DNA of 64,000 nt from Candidatus Krumholzibacteriota bacterium (GCA_030609325.1 JAUWCL010000002.1:1-64000), one strand, 5' to 3'. Positions 52,622 to 62,031 are shown, numbered from the stretch's first letter. Numbers and translations are program-made. The notes: generated by a model not told the origin, from the sequence alone.

Positions 52622-53548
52622 TCAGGTCCACTCGCTGCCGTTATTATCCGTGACGCCGGGTTCGCTCTCGCCGCCGCCGACGTGGCGGATTTTCAGCACG
52701 CCCCTGCTCTCCCCCTCGCCCATGTACAGTGTCAAGTGAGGGAACGGGATCTCGATCCTCTTCTCGTCGAATGTGTTCTTCAGCCTGCGCCGGTACTCCC
52801 TCGCAACGTTCCACTGCTCGAGGGGCCTGGTGGTGATCCGCGCCTTGATGTTGACCGAGGAGTCTCCGAAACTGTCGAGGCCGAGCACCTCCATCGGCTC
52901 GAGGATCCGGTGGCTGAATCCCGGATCCTTCGCCAGCTCGTCGCCGACGTCTTTCATCACCTGCATCACCTCGTCGACGTTCTCCTTGTACGCGACGCCG
53001 ATCTCGAGCACGGCCCTCGAGTATTCCTTCGTCATGTTCGTCACGACCGCTATCTCACCGTTGGGTATGCTGTGCACGTTGCCGGAGAGGTCCCGCAGCG
53101 TCGTCACCCTCAGGTTGATCGACTCGACGAGCCCCGACTTGCCGGCTATCTCGACGACGTCGCCGACGTTCATGCGGTTTTCCAGGAGGATGAAGAACCC
53201 GCTGATCACGTCCCTGACGAGGCTCTGCGCCCCGAAACCGACGGCCAGCCCCACGACTCCCGCGCCTGCGAGCAGCGGCGCGATATTTATCCCGAGGGCC
53301 TGCAGGGTCATCAGGGCCGCGGCTATCAGCACGATCGCCCTCATGGTCTTCTCGATCAGCCCGGCCAGGGTCTCCGTTCTCTTGGCCCTCTCTATATCGT
53401 CCTCGGTCTTCATGACTATCTTGTCCCTGGACCTGTTTATGATCATCCTCACGACGCGTATGACAATGAGCGAGACGATCACGATTGCGAGTATCCGGGC
53501 ACCGCTGGTGATCAGCCATTTCCATGCGAGATCGAGAAAATCCTCCAT
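52622..53548 (-). CDS. small-conductance mechanosensitive channel (MscS family)
   Basis: 308 residues. Helices at about 13-30, 60-85 and 88-130, the last being the pore-lining 'AGAGVVGLAVGFGAQSLVRD', followed by the beta domain ('LENRMNVGDVVEIAGKSGLV', 'TTLRDLSGNVHSIPNGEIAV'). It opens on membrane tension to release solutes. Ribosome site AAAGGAG upstream of ATG 53548. It is preceded by a short Cys-containing frame that could be a co-transcribed relic. Confidence 0.92.
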   Translation of the reverse strand: MEDFLDLAWKWLITSGARILAIVIVSLIVIRVVRMIINRSRDKIVMKTEDDIERAKRTETLAGLIEKTMRAIVLIAAALMTLQALGINIAPLLAGAGVVGLAVGFGAQSLVRDVISGFFILLENRMNVGDVVEIAGKSGLVESINLRVTTLRDLSGNVHSIPNGEIAVVTNMTKEYSRAVLEIGVAYKENVDEVMQVMKDVGDELAKDPGFSHRILEPMEVLGLDSFGDSSVNIKARITTRPLEQWNVAREYRRRLKNTFDEKRIEIPFPHLTLYMGEGESRGVLKIRHVGGGESEPGVTDNNGSEWT

Positions 53549-53562
53549 TTGCGGTTCTCCTT

Positions 53563-53700
53563 TCAGGCTTTCTTTTTCCTTACTATCTTCCCCGTGGCGT
53601 CATCAAAGGGAATGCCCGCCGCTGGTGATTCTACAACTGGCCGGCCGCATATAAAACAGGAATCGCAACCGGCCGGCCGGTTGGGGAAAATCGCTTCCGT
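53563..53700 (-). other. short CxxCxxC reading frame upstream of the MscS gene
   Basis: The minus frame reads 'GCDSCFICGRPVV' followed by 'GIPFDDATGKIVRKKKA' and a stop at 53563, 15 bp before the MscS start. The composition and CxxCxxC are protein-like (zinc-ribbon style), but no ATG, GTG or TTG is found upstream in this frame, so it is either a gene that lost its 5' end or begins with a rare codon. A 16-bp palindrome overlaps its middle. Confidence 0.3.
53669..53684. repeat. 16-bp perfect palindrome
   Basis: AACCGGCCGGCCGGTT, between the divergent MscS and FHA genes; possible regulatory site. Confidence 0.4.
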
Positions 53701-53771
53701 GGATGGTACGATTATTGCGTGCTGCGACGGAACAGGCGGACAAATCCGCCCTGTGCGGCAGATCCCGTTAC

Positions 53772-54161
53772 ATGGAAGGTGTTGTAGTGTCAGGAAAAAG
53801 AGGCGGAAGGAAAGGCGGCAATGCCGCAGTCCTGGACTCGAAACCGCGAAAGAGGTCTAAGAATACGAACGGCCTAAATGCTGTGCTGACCATAACCAAC
53901 GGCTGTTTCGCCGGTCTTGAGATATCCCTGAAGAAGCGGGACACGTCCCTGGGCAGTGCCGTGTCGTGCGACATCTGTCTCGACCACGCGTTCGTCGCCG
54001 ACGAGCACGCGATAATCCACAGGTCCAACAGGGGTTACATGATCGAGGACCTCAACAGCCGGCACGGGACGAGCATCAACGGCGAGGAAATCCACAAACG
54101 CGCCCTTAAGCGCGGCGACAGGATCGTCATCGGGACGTTCGAGCTGAGATTCTCCTGCTGA
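53772..54161 (+). CDS. FHA-domain protein
   Basis: 129 residues from ATG 53772 (frame open from 53703). A basic N-terminal tail (about 1-38) precedes a single forkhead-associated domain with the phosphothreonine-binding pattern: 'TSLGSAVSCDICLDHAFVAD', 'EHAIIHRSNRGYMIEDLNSR', 'GTSINGE', 'LKRGDRIVIGTFELRF'. FHA domains dock on Ser/Thr-phosphorylated proteins. No Ser/Thr kinase is nearby except HipA and no partner is evident. Confidence 0.82.
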   Translation: MEGVVVSGKRGGRKGGNAAVLDSKPRKRSKNTNGLNAVLTITNGCFAGLEISLKKRDTSLGSAVSCDICLDHAFVADEHAIIHRSNRGYMIEDLNSRHGTSINGEEIHKRALKRGDRIVIGTFELRFSC

Positions 54162-54343
54162 TCCTGTCCATTATCCCACTCGATATGTTTTTTTATTCGG
54201 CGGCATCGCATTTTCTGATAACATGCCCCGCGTGACGGGGTGGATGATCTCCCGCTCCCGCACCAGCAATAAGCCGGCGGCCGTCTTCCTCCCGGCAGGA
54301 TCGCGGCGAACCGGCGTTCATCGTTTGAAAGGGAGTAGCACAG

Positions 54344-55861
54344 TTGGAACAGGTAACCGGACAGAAAACAGGTATCGGCTCATTCCCTAAATCCTTCTGG
54401 GTCGCCAACGTGATGGAGCTCTTCGAGAGGGGCGCCTACTACGGCCTCAACTCTCTCCTGGCGATCTACCTGTCGGGCAAGGTGGCCGATGGCGGCCTCG
54501 GATTCACCGAGGACATGGTCGGGCTTCTGCAGGGAGTCGTCTACGCGATCACCTACATCGTCCCGATCCTCGGAGGGGCGCTTGCCGACAGATACGGCTA
54601 CAGGAAGATGCTCATTGTGGCCTTCGCCCTCCTGTCGGCGGGATACTTCATGTCGGCCCAGGTGACCGCCTACGGGGTAATATTCTTCACTCTCGTTATC
54701 ATGGCCATGGGTTCCGGGCTGTTCAAGCCGATCATCTCGGGAACGATCGCCCGTATGACCCACGAGGGCAACTCGGGGATGGGATTCGGTATCTACTACT
54801 GGATGATCAACCTCGGCGCGCTGATAGCCCCGATCGTCGCCGGGCTGGTGAGCAGGAACCTGGGATGGAACTGGGTCTTCATGTTCAGCGCCATCTACTG
54901 CGCTTTCATGTTCTTCCCCGCGATATTCGTCTACGAGGATCCGCCCAAGCCGAAGAGCACCAAGGCCTTCAGGGAGGTTCTCTCCAGCGCGCTGATGGTC
55001 CTCTCCGACGCGCGGTTCATGCTCCTGATCTTCGTATACTCGTGCTTCTGGATCCTCTACTTCCAGAGCTTCGGTTCTGTCCTCTGGTACCTGCGCGACT
55101 TCATCGATCCCGCACCGGTCAACGCCCTGTTCACAAGAATCGGGCTGAACTACCAGTTCGGTCCCGAGCACGTCACAGTGATCAACGCAGGCACGATCGT
55201 GCTGCTGCAGATATTCGTCAACATGATCGTCAAGAACAGGAAGCCGCTGCCGACCATGATCGCGGGCATCCTTATAGGGGCGCTGGGATTTATCTTCCTC
55301 GCCTCTTCGCAGCACGTCTGGATCTTCATCCTGGGAATCGCGGTATTCTCGATCGGCGAGATGACCTGCCATCCGAAGTACTACAGTTACATCGGGCTCG
55401 TTGCGCCGCAGGACAAGAAGGCGGTATACATGGGGTACGCCTTCCTCTACGGGGTCATCGGGTCGCTCGTCGGCTCGAACGTCGGCGGCGAGATGTACAA
55501 TTCGTTCCTCAAGCCGCTCGTCGGGAAGACAGGTATCGAATACCAGCTTCGCAACTTCTGGATCGTCTTCGCCGCTCTCGGAGTAGTCACGATGTTCCTC
55601 CTGGCCCTGTACAACAAGGTGTTCGGCGTTGACTCGGCGGAGACCAGGGCCAAGGCGAGAAGGGTCCTGATAATCATCTACTTCGTGCTGATAGCGATTT
55701 CGATCGCTATGCCGATCTTCGTCGTATCGACAAAGGGAGCTGTTCCGCCCAAGACCTGGATACAGTCCGGCATCATGATGGCGGTGGGCATCAGCGGTCT
55801 TTATACGCTGTTCCGTTCGAAGGACGACGAAGAAGGAGTAAGCAGCCCTGCGACCACATGA
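54344..55861 (+). CDS. POT family (proton-dependent oligopeptide) transporter
   Basis: 505 residues with 12-14 helices. The POT signature is visible: 'FWVANVMELFERGAYYGLNS' (ExxERxxYY), 'GGALADRYGYRKMLI', 'MGSGLFKPIISGTIARM' and 'GFGIYYWMINLGALIAP' region. It imports di- and tripeptides with protons. Starts with TTG at 54344 after AAGGGAG. Its stop overlaps the probable lipoprotein gene downstream. Confidence 0.9.
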   Translation: MEQVTGQKTGIGSFPKSFWVANVMELFERGAYYGLNSLLAIYLSGKVADGGLGFTEDMVGLLQGVVYAITYIVPILGGALADRYGYRKMLIVAFALLSAGYFMSAQVTAYGVIFFTLVIMAMGSGLFKPIISGTIARMTHEGNSGMGFGIYYWMINLGALIAPIVAGLVSRNLGWNWVFMFSAIYCAFMFFPAIFVYEDPPKPKSTKAFREVLSSALMVLSDARFMLLIFVYSCFWILYFQSFGSVLWYLRDFIDPAPVNALFTRIGLNYQFGPEHVTVINAGTIVLLQIFVNMIVKNRKPLPTMIAGILIGALGFIFLASSQHVWIFILGIAVFSIGEMTCHPKYYSYIGLVAPQDKKAVYMGYAFLYGVIGSLVGSNVGGEMYNSFLKPLVGKTGIEYQLRNFWIVFAALGVVTMFLLALYNKVFGVDSAETRAKARRVLIIIYFVLIAISIAMPIFVVSTKGAVPPKTWIQSGIMMAVGISGLYTLFRSKDDEEGVSSPATT

Positions 55862-56399
55862 CCGAAAACGGACGTCCGGTGTCGTAATCGCATCCTTCGT
55901 TCTCATCTTTCTCATCTCCTGCTCGGGAGGCGAGGACATAGTGCTGGAGGAGGAGATCGAGGGATTCTGCCTCGGGGAGACGTTCAACGGATTCAAGGAA
56001 CGTGTCGGGCTGTCCGTCGCATGGACCGAGATCCCCGGATCCCCGTACGATCGGAGGGGGAAGATGATAGCAGTGACGGGCACCCCCTCCGGATCGAGGG
56101 AGATCGAAATGTCCCGCCTGGCCTTCTTCGAGGACCGGCTGATGGAGGTCGTCTTCTACTACAGGCGCAATACCTTCTCGCAGCTCGAGACGCTCCGCGA
56201 TCAGATCGTGGAGAAATACGGCGTCGAACCGACCTCCCCCGACGGCACGACAGAGATGGCCTACAAGACGTACCGGTTCACCCTCGAGGAGATGTCGGTG
56301 ACGATTCGGAGGATCACGAAGAAGCCGAAGGCCGAGCTCTACGTCCAGTACCAGCACAAGGAACTGCTGAAAAGGCTGAAGGAAAAAACGGGGAGATGA
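55848..56399 (+). CDS. small lipoprotein with probable CTG start
   Basis: About 183 residues if read from CTG 55848. From the first standard start (GTG 55941) the protein would begin 'MLEEEIEGFCLGETFNGF' without an export signal. The frame is open further upstream, and from CTG 55848, 9 bp after AGGAG, it gains 'RKRTSGVVIASFVLIFLISC', a perfect lipoprotein signal with acylated Cys. No ATG, GTG or TTG exists in that stretch. The mature part ('AFFEDRLMEVVFYYRRNTFS') has no recognised family. It overlaps the POT gene by 14 bp and is probably co-transcribed. Confidence 0.65.
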   Translation: MRPHDRKRTSGVVIASFVLIFLISCSGGEDIVLEEEIEGFCLGETFNGFKERVGLSVAWTEIPGSPYDRRGKMIAVTGTPSGSREIEMSRLAFFEDRLMEVVFYYRRNTFSQLETLRDQIVEKYGVEPTSPDGTTEMAYKTYRFTLEEMSVTIRRITKKPKAELYVQYQHKELLKRLKEKTGR

Positions 56400-56417
56400 T
56401 CGCTTCCCGCCGGCGGG

Positions 56418-56537
56418 CTATCTGATCCTTGCGATCTTCTCGCTCTGCTCAACCACACCGTCCATCACGAGCTGGCGGGATCTCCGGTCCCTTCCGATGC
56501 ACTTCATCCCGACGTCGCCGAAATGGGAGCCGGGACA
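56418..56537 (-). pseudogene. possible C-terminal gene relic
   Basis: A minus frame of 39 codons with coding-like composition ('GSHFGDVGMKCIGRDRRSRQ' then 'VEQSEKIARIR' and stop) but no start codon and no recognised family. It directly follows the trans-sulfuration gene. Low confidence. Confidence 0.2.
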
Positions 56538-56542
56538 TGTAT

Positions 56543-57727
56543 TCAGACTTTTTCCAGTCCCTGCTCGAGATCGGCTATTATCTCTCCGACATCCTCTATC
56601 CCCACCGAGATCCTGACAAGCCCGTCGGTGATGCCGGCCTGCCTCCGCACCTCGGAGCCCATGCTCGCATGAGTCATCGCTGCGGGATGCTGGATAAGCG
56701 TCTCCACACCGCCGAGACTGACGGCGAGAACGCACAGCTTCACCGAGTTCATAAGCACCTTGCCGGCCTTCAGCCCGCCGGTCAGCTCGAAGCTGATCAG
56801 GCCGCCGGGGCCGTCCGCCTGTTTCGCGTGGACGTCGTACCCGGGATGCGACTCTAGCCCGGGATACATCACCTTCTCCACCTTGGAATGGCTGTCGAGG
56901 AAGGCCGCCACTTTCATGCCGCTCTCGTTGTGGCGCTGCACGCGAATGGCCAGGGTCTTGATCCCCCTGGCCACGAGAAAGGAGTTGAACGGATCTATAG
57001 TGCCGCCGAAGGCGTTGGACATTCGGCGCATGTGCTTGTAGGCATCCTCGTCCTTGACTACGACCATGCCCGCCACGACGTCGGCGTGTCCGTTGAGGAA
57101 CTTGGTCATCGAATGTATCACTATGTCGGCGCCGTGCTCGAGCGGCCTCTGCAGCACGGGACTCATGAATGTGTTATCGACCGTCATCTTCGCGCCGTTG
57201 TCATGGGCGATCTTCGCTACACCAGCCAGGTCGGTGATCACCAGCGTGGGATTGCCCGGGGTTTCGACGTGCACGAGCGTTGTCTTCGGCGTCATAGAGG
57301 CTTTCACGGCCTTGAGGTCGGAAGTATCGACGAAAGACACATCGATGCCGAAGTTGCTGAACTGCGCGTTCAGCAGGCCGACCACGGGCCCGTAGACCGA
57401 TTCGCTGCATACGACGTGGTCACCCGACCTGAGGATCGACCCGAAGGCGAGATGAAGAGCCGCCATACCGGAGCTGCACCCGATCCCGGCGTATCCGCCC
57501 TCGAGCACGGCAACAGCGTTCTCCGCCCCCTCTATCGTCGGATTGCCCATCCGCGTGTAGATGTAACCCTTCTCGCGCCCGGCGAAGAGCGACGCGCCGT
57601 GATCGGCGTCTCGGAACTTGAAGGTAGACGTCTGGTATATCGGCGGAACGACGGCGCCGTTGGCATCCTCCATCAGGCTTGCGTGGACGCACTGTGTATC
57701 TCTCGATTTCTTCCTGATATCATCCAC
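56543..57727 (-). CDS. PLP-dependent trans-sulfuration enzyme (cystathionine gamma-lyase/synthase type)
   Basis: 394 residues. Cys/Met metabolism PLP-enzyme motifs: 'YTRMGNPTIEGAENAVAVLE', 'SSGMAALHLAFGSIL', 'VDNTFMSPVLQRPLEHGADI' and the PLP lysine in 'HSMTKFLNGHADVVAGM'. The position equivalent to the catalytic Cys of methionine gamma-lyase ('SVYGPVVGLL') is Pro, favouring a cystathionine lyase or synthase. It starts 52 bp after the NifU-type gene on the same strand, so it may be the last gene of the cluster operon and could supply sulfur (inference). Confidence 0.85.
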   Translation of the reverse strand: MDDIRKKSRDTQCVHASLMEDANGAVVPPIYQTSTFKFRDADHGASLFAGREKGYIYTRMGNPTIEGAENAVAVLEGGYAGIGCSSGMAALHLAFGSILRSGDHVVCSESVYGPVVGLLNAQFSNFGIDVSFVDTSDLKAVKASMTPKTTLVHVETPGNPTLVITDLAGVAKIAHDNGAKMTVDNTFMSPVLQRPLEHGADIVIHSMTKFLNGHADVVAGMVVVKDEDAYKHMRRMSNAFGGTIDPFNSFLVARGIKTLAIRVQRHNESGMKVAAFLDSHSKVEKVMYPGLESHPGYDVHAKQADGPGGLISFELTGGLKAGKVLMNSVKLCVLAVSLGGVETLIQHPAAMTHASMGSEVRRQAGITDGLVRISVGIEDVGEIIADLEQGLEKV

Positions 57728-57778
57728 TGCGGGACTCCTTTCTCGAGCTTCTGCACACTTCCAGTATATCGTTTCCCA

Positions 57779-58171
57779 TTATATCGTCTCCGGAGAAGCA
57801 TTTCCACGCCTCCGGCAGTCGTTTATCGCGTCATTCAGGGCCTCCTCGCCGAGAAGCGAACAGTGCCTTTTTTCTTCGGACAGGCCTCCGACGGCCCTCT
57901 CGATCTCATCGGCGGAAAGGGCCTCCGCCTCCTCGATCGTCCTGCCCTTTACCAGCACGGTCGTCGCACTCGACGTTGCTATCGCGGCCGAGCACCCCCT
58001 GCACCGGAACTGGATGTCGGAGATCCGTCCGGCCTCGACCCTGATGGTCAGCAGGAGCCAGTCGTCGCAGTCGGGAGATCCTCCCATCCCCGTACCGTCG
58101 GGATCCTCGATTGTCCCGTGGTTGCGCGGGTTCATGAAATGATCAAGAAATTCCGGCGAAACGAGATCCAT
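57779..58171 (-). CDS. NifU/IscU-type Fe-S cluster scaffold
   Basis: 130 residues from ATG 58171 (GGAG 10 bp upstream; ATG 58189 is an alternative). The three conserved scaffold cysteines are present in 'GSPDCDDWLLLTI', 'QFRCRGCSAAIATSS' and 'KRHCSLLGEEALNDAI'. It assembles transient [2Fe-2S]/[4Fe-4S] clusters. It follows the Mrp-NifX gene by 32 bp and is probably its partner in cluster delivery. Confidence 0.87.
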   Translation of the reverse strand: MDLVSPEFLDHFMNPRNHGTIEDPDGTGMGGSPDCDDWLLLTIRVEAGRISDIQFRCRGCSAAIATSSATTVLVKGRTIEEAEALSADEIERAVGGLSEEKRHCSLLGEEALNDAINDCRRRGNASPETI

Positions 58172-58203
58172 CCCGCTTTTACTCCGCATTCGAACCCGGC
58201 CGG

Positions 58204-59472
58204 TCAATGGCCGCAGCCACCCGGCTCTCCGCCGCCGCATCCTCCGCCCGCCCCGCCGCCGGAACTGTGCCCGCAGACATTGTCGCCCGATTCGAGCGTC
58301 CCGTCCAGGTGGAACCTGACCACTGCGGCCGGCTCGTCCTGCGGCGCGCCCGTCACGACATCGATGCCCATATCGTCGAAGATCTGTTTCGCTTTTCTGC
58401 CCAGTCCGCCCGCGATGACGAGGCTGACTCCCTGTTCGCGGAGCCATTCGGGGATGGCGCCCTCCTCGTGAGCAGGCGGAACGGCCTCGCTCGAGCCGGT
58501 TATCGCGTTGCTCGAGCAGTCCACCTCGAATATGGCAAACTTCTCGGCGTGCCCGAAATGCCCGCTGACCCTGCCGCCGTCGATGGGGAGCGCGATCTTC
58601 ATCGTGCCCGAGCCGTCGGTGCACGACGTGCTGCTTCCGCCGGTGGAAGAAGGAGAAGCGACCTCTCTCTTCTTCAGCGACAGCAGCGGTGCCGCAAACG
58701 CGGCGAAGATCCTGCCGGTCTCCGATTCCGGATGCTTCAGCACGTACGGTTCGCCCAGATCGGCGGCATGCACCACGGCGGGATCGAACGGAACGGCCCC
58801 GAGATAGGGAACATTCATGTCGTCCGCCATTTCCCTGCCGCCGCCGCTCTTGAACAGATCCGTTCTCTCTCCGCAGTGCGGGCATACGAATCCGCTCATG
58901 TTTTCTACGACGCCGAGGACGGGCAGGCTGAGCTGCCGGCAGAAGGTTATGCATTTTCTAACGTCTATGAGGGCGATGTTCTGCGGCGTCGTCACGATGA
59001 CCGCACCGTCGGCATCGGGAACGAGCTGGGCGACCGACAAGGGCTCATCGCCCGTTCCGGGCGGGGAATCTATCACGAGGTAGTCGAGATCCCCCCACTC
59101 CACATCGGAGAGGAACTGCTTTATAACGCCCATCTTCATCGGCCCGCGCCAGATAACCGCGTCATCGGCACTCCTGAGCAGGAGCCCTATCGACATCACC
59201 CTGAGGTTGTCGCCGACCTCGATGGGGTTGATCGACTCCCCGCTGCCCTGAAGGGACATATTCTCTATCCCGAGCATCTTCGGCACGCTCGGCCCGTGGA
59301 TGTCGACGTCGAGCAGACCGACCTTTTTCCCGGCGGCTGCCAGGGCAACGGCCAGGTTGACCGCTATCGTGCTCTTGCCCACTCCTCCCTTTCCGGAGAG
59401 GACAAGGATCTTGTGCTTTATCCTGGAGAGTCTCCCGGTGAGCTTCTTCTGGTCCATCTTGTCGTTCATCAT
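58204..59472 (-). CDS. Mrp/NBP35-type ATPase fused to a NifX-like domain
   Basis: 422 residues. N-terminal Mrp ATPase (about 20-280) with Walker A '[10 protein letters not shown]' (25-34), '[17 protein letters not shown]' and the bridging-cluster motif 'CPHCG' near 226. After a Ser/Thr linker comes a NifX/NifB-like domain (about 310-400, '[20 protein letters not shown]', '[20 protein letters not shown]') and a Gly/Cys/His-rich tail ('[16 protein letters not shown]') that may bind metal. Mrp proteins transfer Fe-S clusters; fusion to NifX suggests a carrier for Mo- or Fe-containing clusters. It overlaps the next upstream gene by 4 bp. Confidence 0.9.
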   Translation of the reverse strand: MMNDKMDQKKLTGRLSRIKHKILVLSGKGGVGKSTIAVNLAVALAAAGKKVGLLDVDIHGPSVPKMLGIENMSLQGSGESINPIEVGDNLRVMSIGLLLRSADDAVIWRGPMKMGVIKQFLSDVEWGDLDYLVIDSPPGTGDEPLSVAQLVPDADGAVIVTTPQNIALIDVRKCITFCRQLSLPVLGVVENMSGFVCPHCGERTDLFKSGGGREMADDMNVPYLGAVPFDPAVVHAADLGEPYVLKHPESETGRIFAAFAAPLLSLKKREVASPSSTGGSSTSCTDGSGTMKIALPIDGGRVSGHFGHAEKFAIFEVDCSSNAITGSSEAVPPAHEEGAIPEWLREQGVSLVIAGGLGRKAKQIFDDMGIDVVTGAPQDEPAAVVRFHLDGTLESGDNVCGHSSGGGAGGGCGGGEPGGCGH

Positions 59473-60347
59473 ACCTCCAGATCCAGTTCGTCGACGATAG
59501 CCTCCCAGAGCCGCCTGATGTCGGCGGCGGCAGGCCCGTCGGAGTATTCAACAACGCTCATCCCGTTTATCTGGGCTCGCGTCACGTCGGGATCGTACCG
59601 CACCCGGCCGACCAGACGACCGTCGTTGCCGGCTGCATATTCGACGATCTCGGCCGCGATATCTTCGTTGATATCACACCTGTTGACGGCCAGCATCGCC
59701 TTTACGCCGAAATACCCGGCGAGCTCCATGGCGCGCTTCATATCGTGCATTCCGGAAAGTGTAGGCTCCACTACTACGAGCACGGCGTCCGCGCCGGTGA
59801 TCGATGCTATCACGGGACATCCTATGCCGGGAGCTCCGTCGACGATGATCGTGCCGTACCCCCCGTCCACCGCGACCCTCTTCGCCTCGTTGCGGACGAT
59901 CGTGACCAGCTTGCCCGAGTTCTCTCCGCCGGGCGTCAGCCGCGCATGTACCATGGGTCCCGAATCGGCATCGGACACGAACCACTCTCCGCCCGCTTCC
60001 TCGAACATCGTTATGGCCCGTTCGGGACAGAAATATGCACATACGCCGCACCCTTCACAAGCAAATTTATCTATACGGAACGTATTGTCAATATTGTCGA
60101 TGGCATCGAACCGGCATAATTCGGCACACTTTCCGCATGACGTGCAGAGGGCGTAGTCTATGACGGCCTTATTGCCCCCCTGGAACGCGGTGGTCCTGCG
60201 CACCTCGTGCTTTACGACGAGATAAAGATTCGCGGCATCGACGTCGCAGTCCGCCGCTACCACACCACCCGAAAGCTTTATCAGCGACGCCGCGATGCTT
60301 GTCTTGCCCGTCCCCCCCTTTCCGCTTATCACGACCAGCTCCTTCAT
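59469..60347 (-). CDS. MinD-superfamily ATPase with inserted ferredoxin domain (copy 1)
   Basis: 292 residues. Walker A '[14 protein letters not shown]' near the start, two [4Fe-4S] motifs inserted at about 65-110 ('[11 protein letters not shown]' and '[11 protein letters not shown]'), then '[14 protein letters not shown]'. These ATPases accompany ORP and related cluster systems in anaerobes and probably couple ATP hydrolysis to cluster assembly. Overlaps by 4 bp with the paralogue upstream and with the Mrp gene downstream. Confidence 0.9.
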   Translation of the reverse strand: MKELVVISGKGGTGKTSIAASLIKLSGGVVAADCDVDAANLYLVVKHEVRRTTAFQGGNKAVIDYALCTSCGKCAELCRFDAIDNIDNTFRIDKFACEGCGVCAYFCPERAITMFEEAGGEWFVSDADSGPMVHARLTPGGENSGKLVTIVRNEAKRVAVDGGYGTIIVDGAPGIGCPVIASITGADAVLVVVEPTLSGMHDMKRAMELAGYFGVKAMLAVNRCDINEDIAAEIVEYAAGNDGRLVGRVRYDPDVTRAQINGMSVVEYSDGPAAADIRRLWEAIVDELDLEV

Positions 60348-61246
60348 CGCCGTGCCTCCCTGGCCGAACGCAGGATCTTTTCGAGTATCCTGTCCATGGT
60401 CCCGGCGAGTTCGGGGAACTCCAGGGAGGCCAGCCCTCCCCTGGAATTGATCTCCGCTATCTCGCGGGATTCCGGGATCCTCGCGATCACCTCGGATCCT
60501 ACGTCACCGAAGGCCCCTTCCGGCAGCCCGGCTCCCGGATCGCATCTGTTCATTATGATATCGACCGGGATACCCATCTCCCTGACCGTCTCGAGGGCGA
60601 TCTCGAGATCGTTGAGACCAAACGGCGTCGGCTCGGTGACCAGGATCACCCTGTCCGCACCGCGTACCGACTCTACCATCGGGCAGGAGTTTCCAGGCGG
60701 ACAGTCTATGATGACTATATCCCCGCCGGGTATGTGCTTTTTCACTTCCCGTATGACCGGCAGAGGCATCGCCTCTTTTACTCTGAGGATCCCCTGAACG
60801 ACCGAGATCTCCCCGTCCCCGTCGGGGGCGGCTCGATCTCCTCCACACGTGGCGATTTTCGAAACACCTGTTTCGACCCTGCCGACAAGACGACTGCTGC
60901 GCTTCATGGCATCGACGGGACAGACCAGGAAACATCCACCGCAGCCGTGGCACAGCTCGGGAAATACCATCACCCTGTCGCCCAGCACGGCGATGGCCTT
61001 GAACTCGCAGATCTTCCCGCACTCACCGCATACGGTGCACAGCGATTCGTCGATCTCCGGCACCTCTACGGCAACGGGGAGGGAAAGACCTTTCTCGGGC
61101 TTGAGATAAATGTGACCGTTCGGCTCCTCGACGTCGCAATCCACATACGCCGTCCGGAGACCGACTCTCACAGCCGAAACGGCCAGATTGACTGCTACGG
61201 TAGTTTTTCCCGTTCCCCCCTTGCCGCTTGCAACAGCAATCCTCAT
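60344..61246 (-). CDS. MinD-superfamily ATPase with inserted ferredoxin domain (copy 2)
   Basis: 300 residues, paralogue of the downstream gene. Walker A '[16 protein letters not shown]', ferredoxin motifs 'CTVCGECGKIC' and 'CHGCGGCFLVC', and 'DIVIIDCPPGNSCP'. The pair probably forms a heterodimer. Its start is 3 bp from the end of the DUF5320 gene. Confidence 0.9.
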   Translation of the reverse strand: MRIAVASGKGGTGKTTVAVNLAVSAVRVGLRTAYVDCDVEEPNGHIYLKPEKGLSLPVAVEVPEIDESLCTVCGECGKICEFKAIAVLGDRVMVFPELCHGCGGCFLVCPVDAMKRSSRLVGRVETGVSKIATCGGDRAAPDGDGEISVVQGILRVKEAMPLPVIREVKKHIPGGDIVIIDCPPGNSCPMVESVRGADRVILVTEPTPFGLNDLEIALETVREMGIPVDIIMNRCDPGAGLPEGAFGDVGSEVIARIPESREIAEINSRGGLASLEFPELAGTMDRILEKILRSAREARR

Positions 61247-61249
61247 CCC

Positions 61250-61654
61250 TCAGTCTGTTTCCTTTTTTGCGTCAGATTCGAGTTCGCTGATCCTGTCCGA
61301 TATCGATCCAAGCCTTTTCTCGATAAACTCGGCTTCCTGCCGGAGATAATCGAGTTCGCTTCCGGCGCTCCCGGCCTGGGGATAATCTGCCTCATAGCCG
61401 TCATATCCATACGGATAGAACGGCTGGCGCCCCAATCCTCCGCGACTCCAGCGCGGCAGGCCCGTAGCATAGTACATGTGCCTGTAACCCCGGCCGAAGC
61501 CGCCTCCGATCCTTCCGCCGCGCCGGCCTCCGCCGCCTCCATATGCGGCTACCGGATTCATGTACCCCGGCACATCGTATCCGCTGCAGTACCCGGCAGC
61601 TCTTCCAGTCCTCGGTCCTTCGCCTCTCGGTCCGCTCCTGTCTCCTCCTGGCAT
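61250..61654 (-). CDS. DUF5320 domain protein
   Basis: 134 residues from ATG 61654, chosen because AAAGGAGG precedes it (a later-listed ATG at 61678 overlaps the neighbour). The Gly-rich N-terminus 'MPGGDRSGPRGEGPRTGRAA' is the hallmark of DUF5320, followed by Gly/Arg/Tyr-rich low complexity and a C-terminal coiled coil ('LDYLRQEAEFIEKRLGSISD'). Such proteins are found with NifX-like and MinD-ferredoxin ATPases in anaerobes; the function is unknown. Confidence 0.85.
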   Translation of the reverse strand: MPGGDRSGPRGEGPRTGRAAGYCSGYDVPGYMNPVAAYGGGGGRRGGRIGGGFGRGYRHMYYATGLPRWSRGGLGRQPFYPYGYDGYEADYPQAGSAGSELDYLRQEAEFIEKRLGSISDRISELESDAKKETD

Positions 61655-61668
61655 GTCGGTGCCTCCTT

Positions 61669-62031
61669 TCAGCCCCAATGGCCGTTGACATCTGGTCCGG
61701 CGGCCTCTTTCAGGTCGCCCTTCATGAATTTTTCTACCGCGTTCTCCACCGTTCCGCTACTGCACAGCATCACCTTGACGCCGGCGCCGCTGAGGACCCT
61801 GTAAGCATTCGGCCCGCAGTGCCCCGTGATCAGTATCGATACTCCCGTGCCCGCGATGAGCTCACCCGCCTGCACGCCCGCACCCTGCATCGCGTCCCTG
61901 CCGGTAGTATTGTCGATGGCTTCGTATTCTTCGGTATCGGTATCGAATATCTGGAAGTACCCGGCCCTTCCGAACCGGGCGTCCATCGGACTCTCCGGTT
62001 TTCCCCCCGTCGATGATATCGCTATCTTCAT
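61669..62031 (-). CDS. NifX/ORP-like cluster-binding protein (copy 2)
   Basis: 120 residues of the dinitrogenase Fe-Mo cofactor biosynthesis family ('KIAISSTGGKPESPMDARFG', 'NTTGRDAMQGAGVQAGELIA', 'VSILITGHCGPNAYRVLSGA'). In Desulfovibrio the related ORP binds a Mo-Cu sulfide cluster. Its length is usual. The ATG overlaps the preceding gene stop, with AAGGAGGAACG as ribosome site. Confidence 0.9.
   Translation of the reverse strand: MKIAISSTGGKPESPMDARFGRAGYFQIFDTDTEEYEAIDNTTGRDAMQGAGVQAGELIAGTGVSILITGHCGPNAYRVLSGAGVKVMLCSSGTVENAVEKFMKGDLKEAAGPDVNGHWG

Noticed and set aside
54162-54343. Riboswitch in the leader of the POT transporter gene
   Set aside because: Short GC hairpins are present but match no riboswitch class I know.
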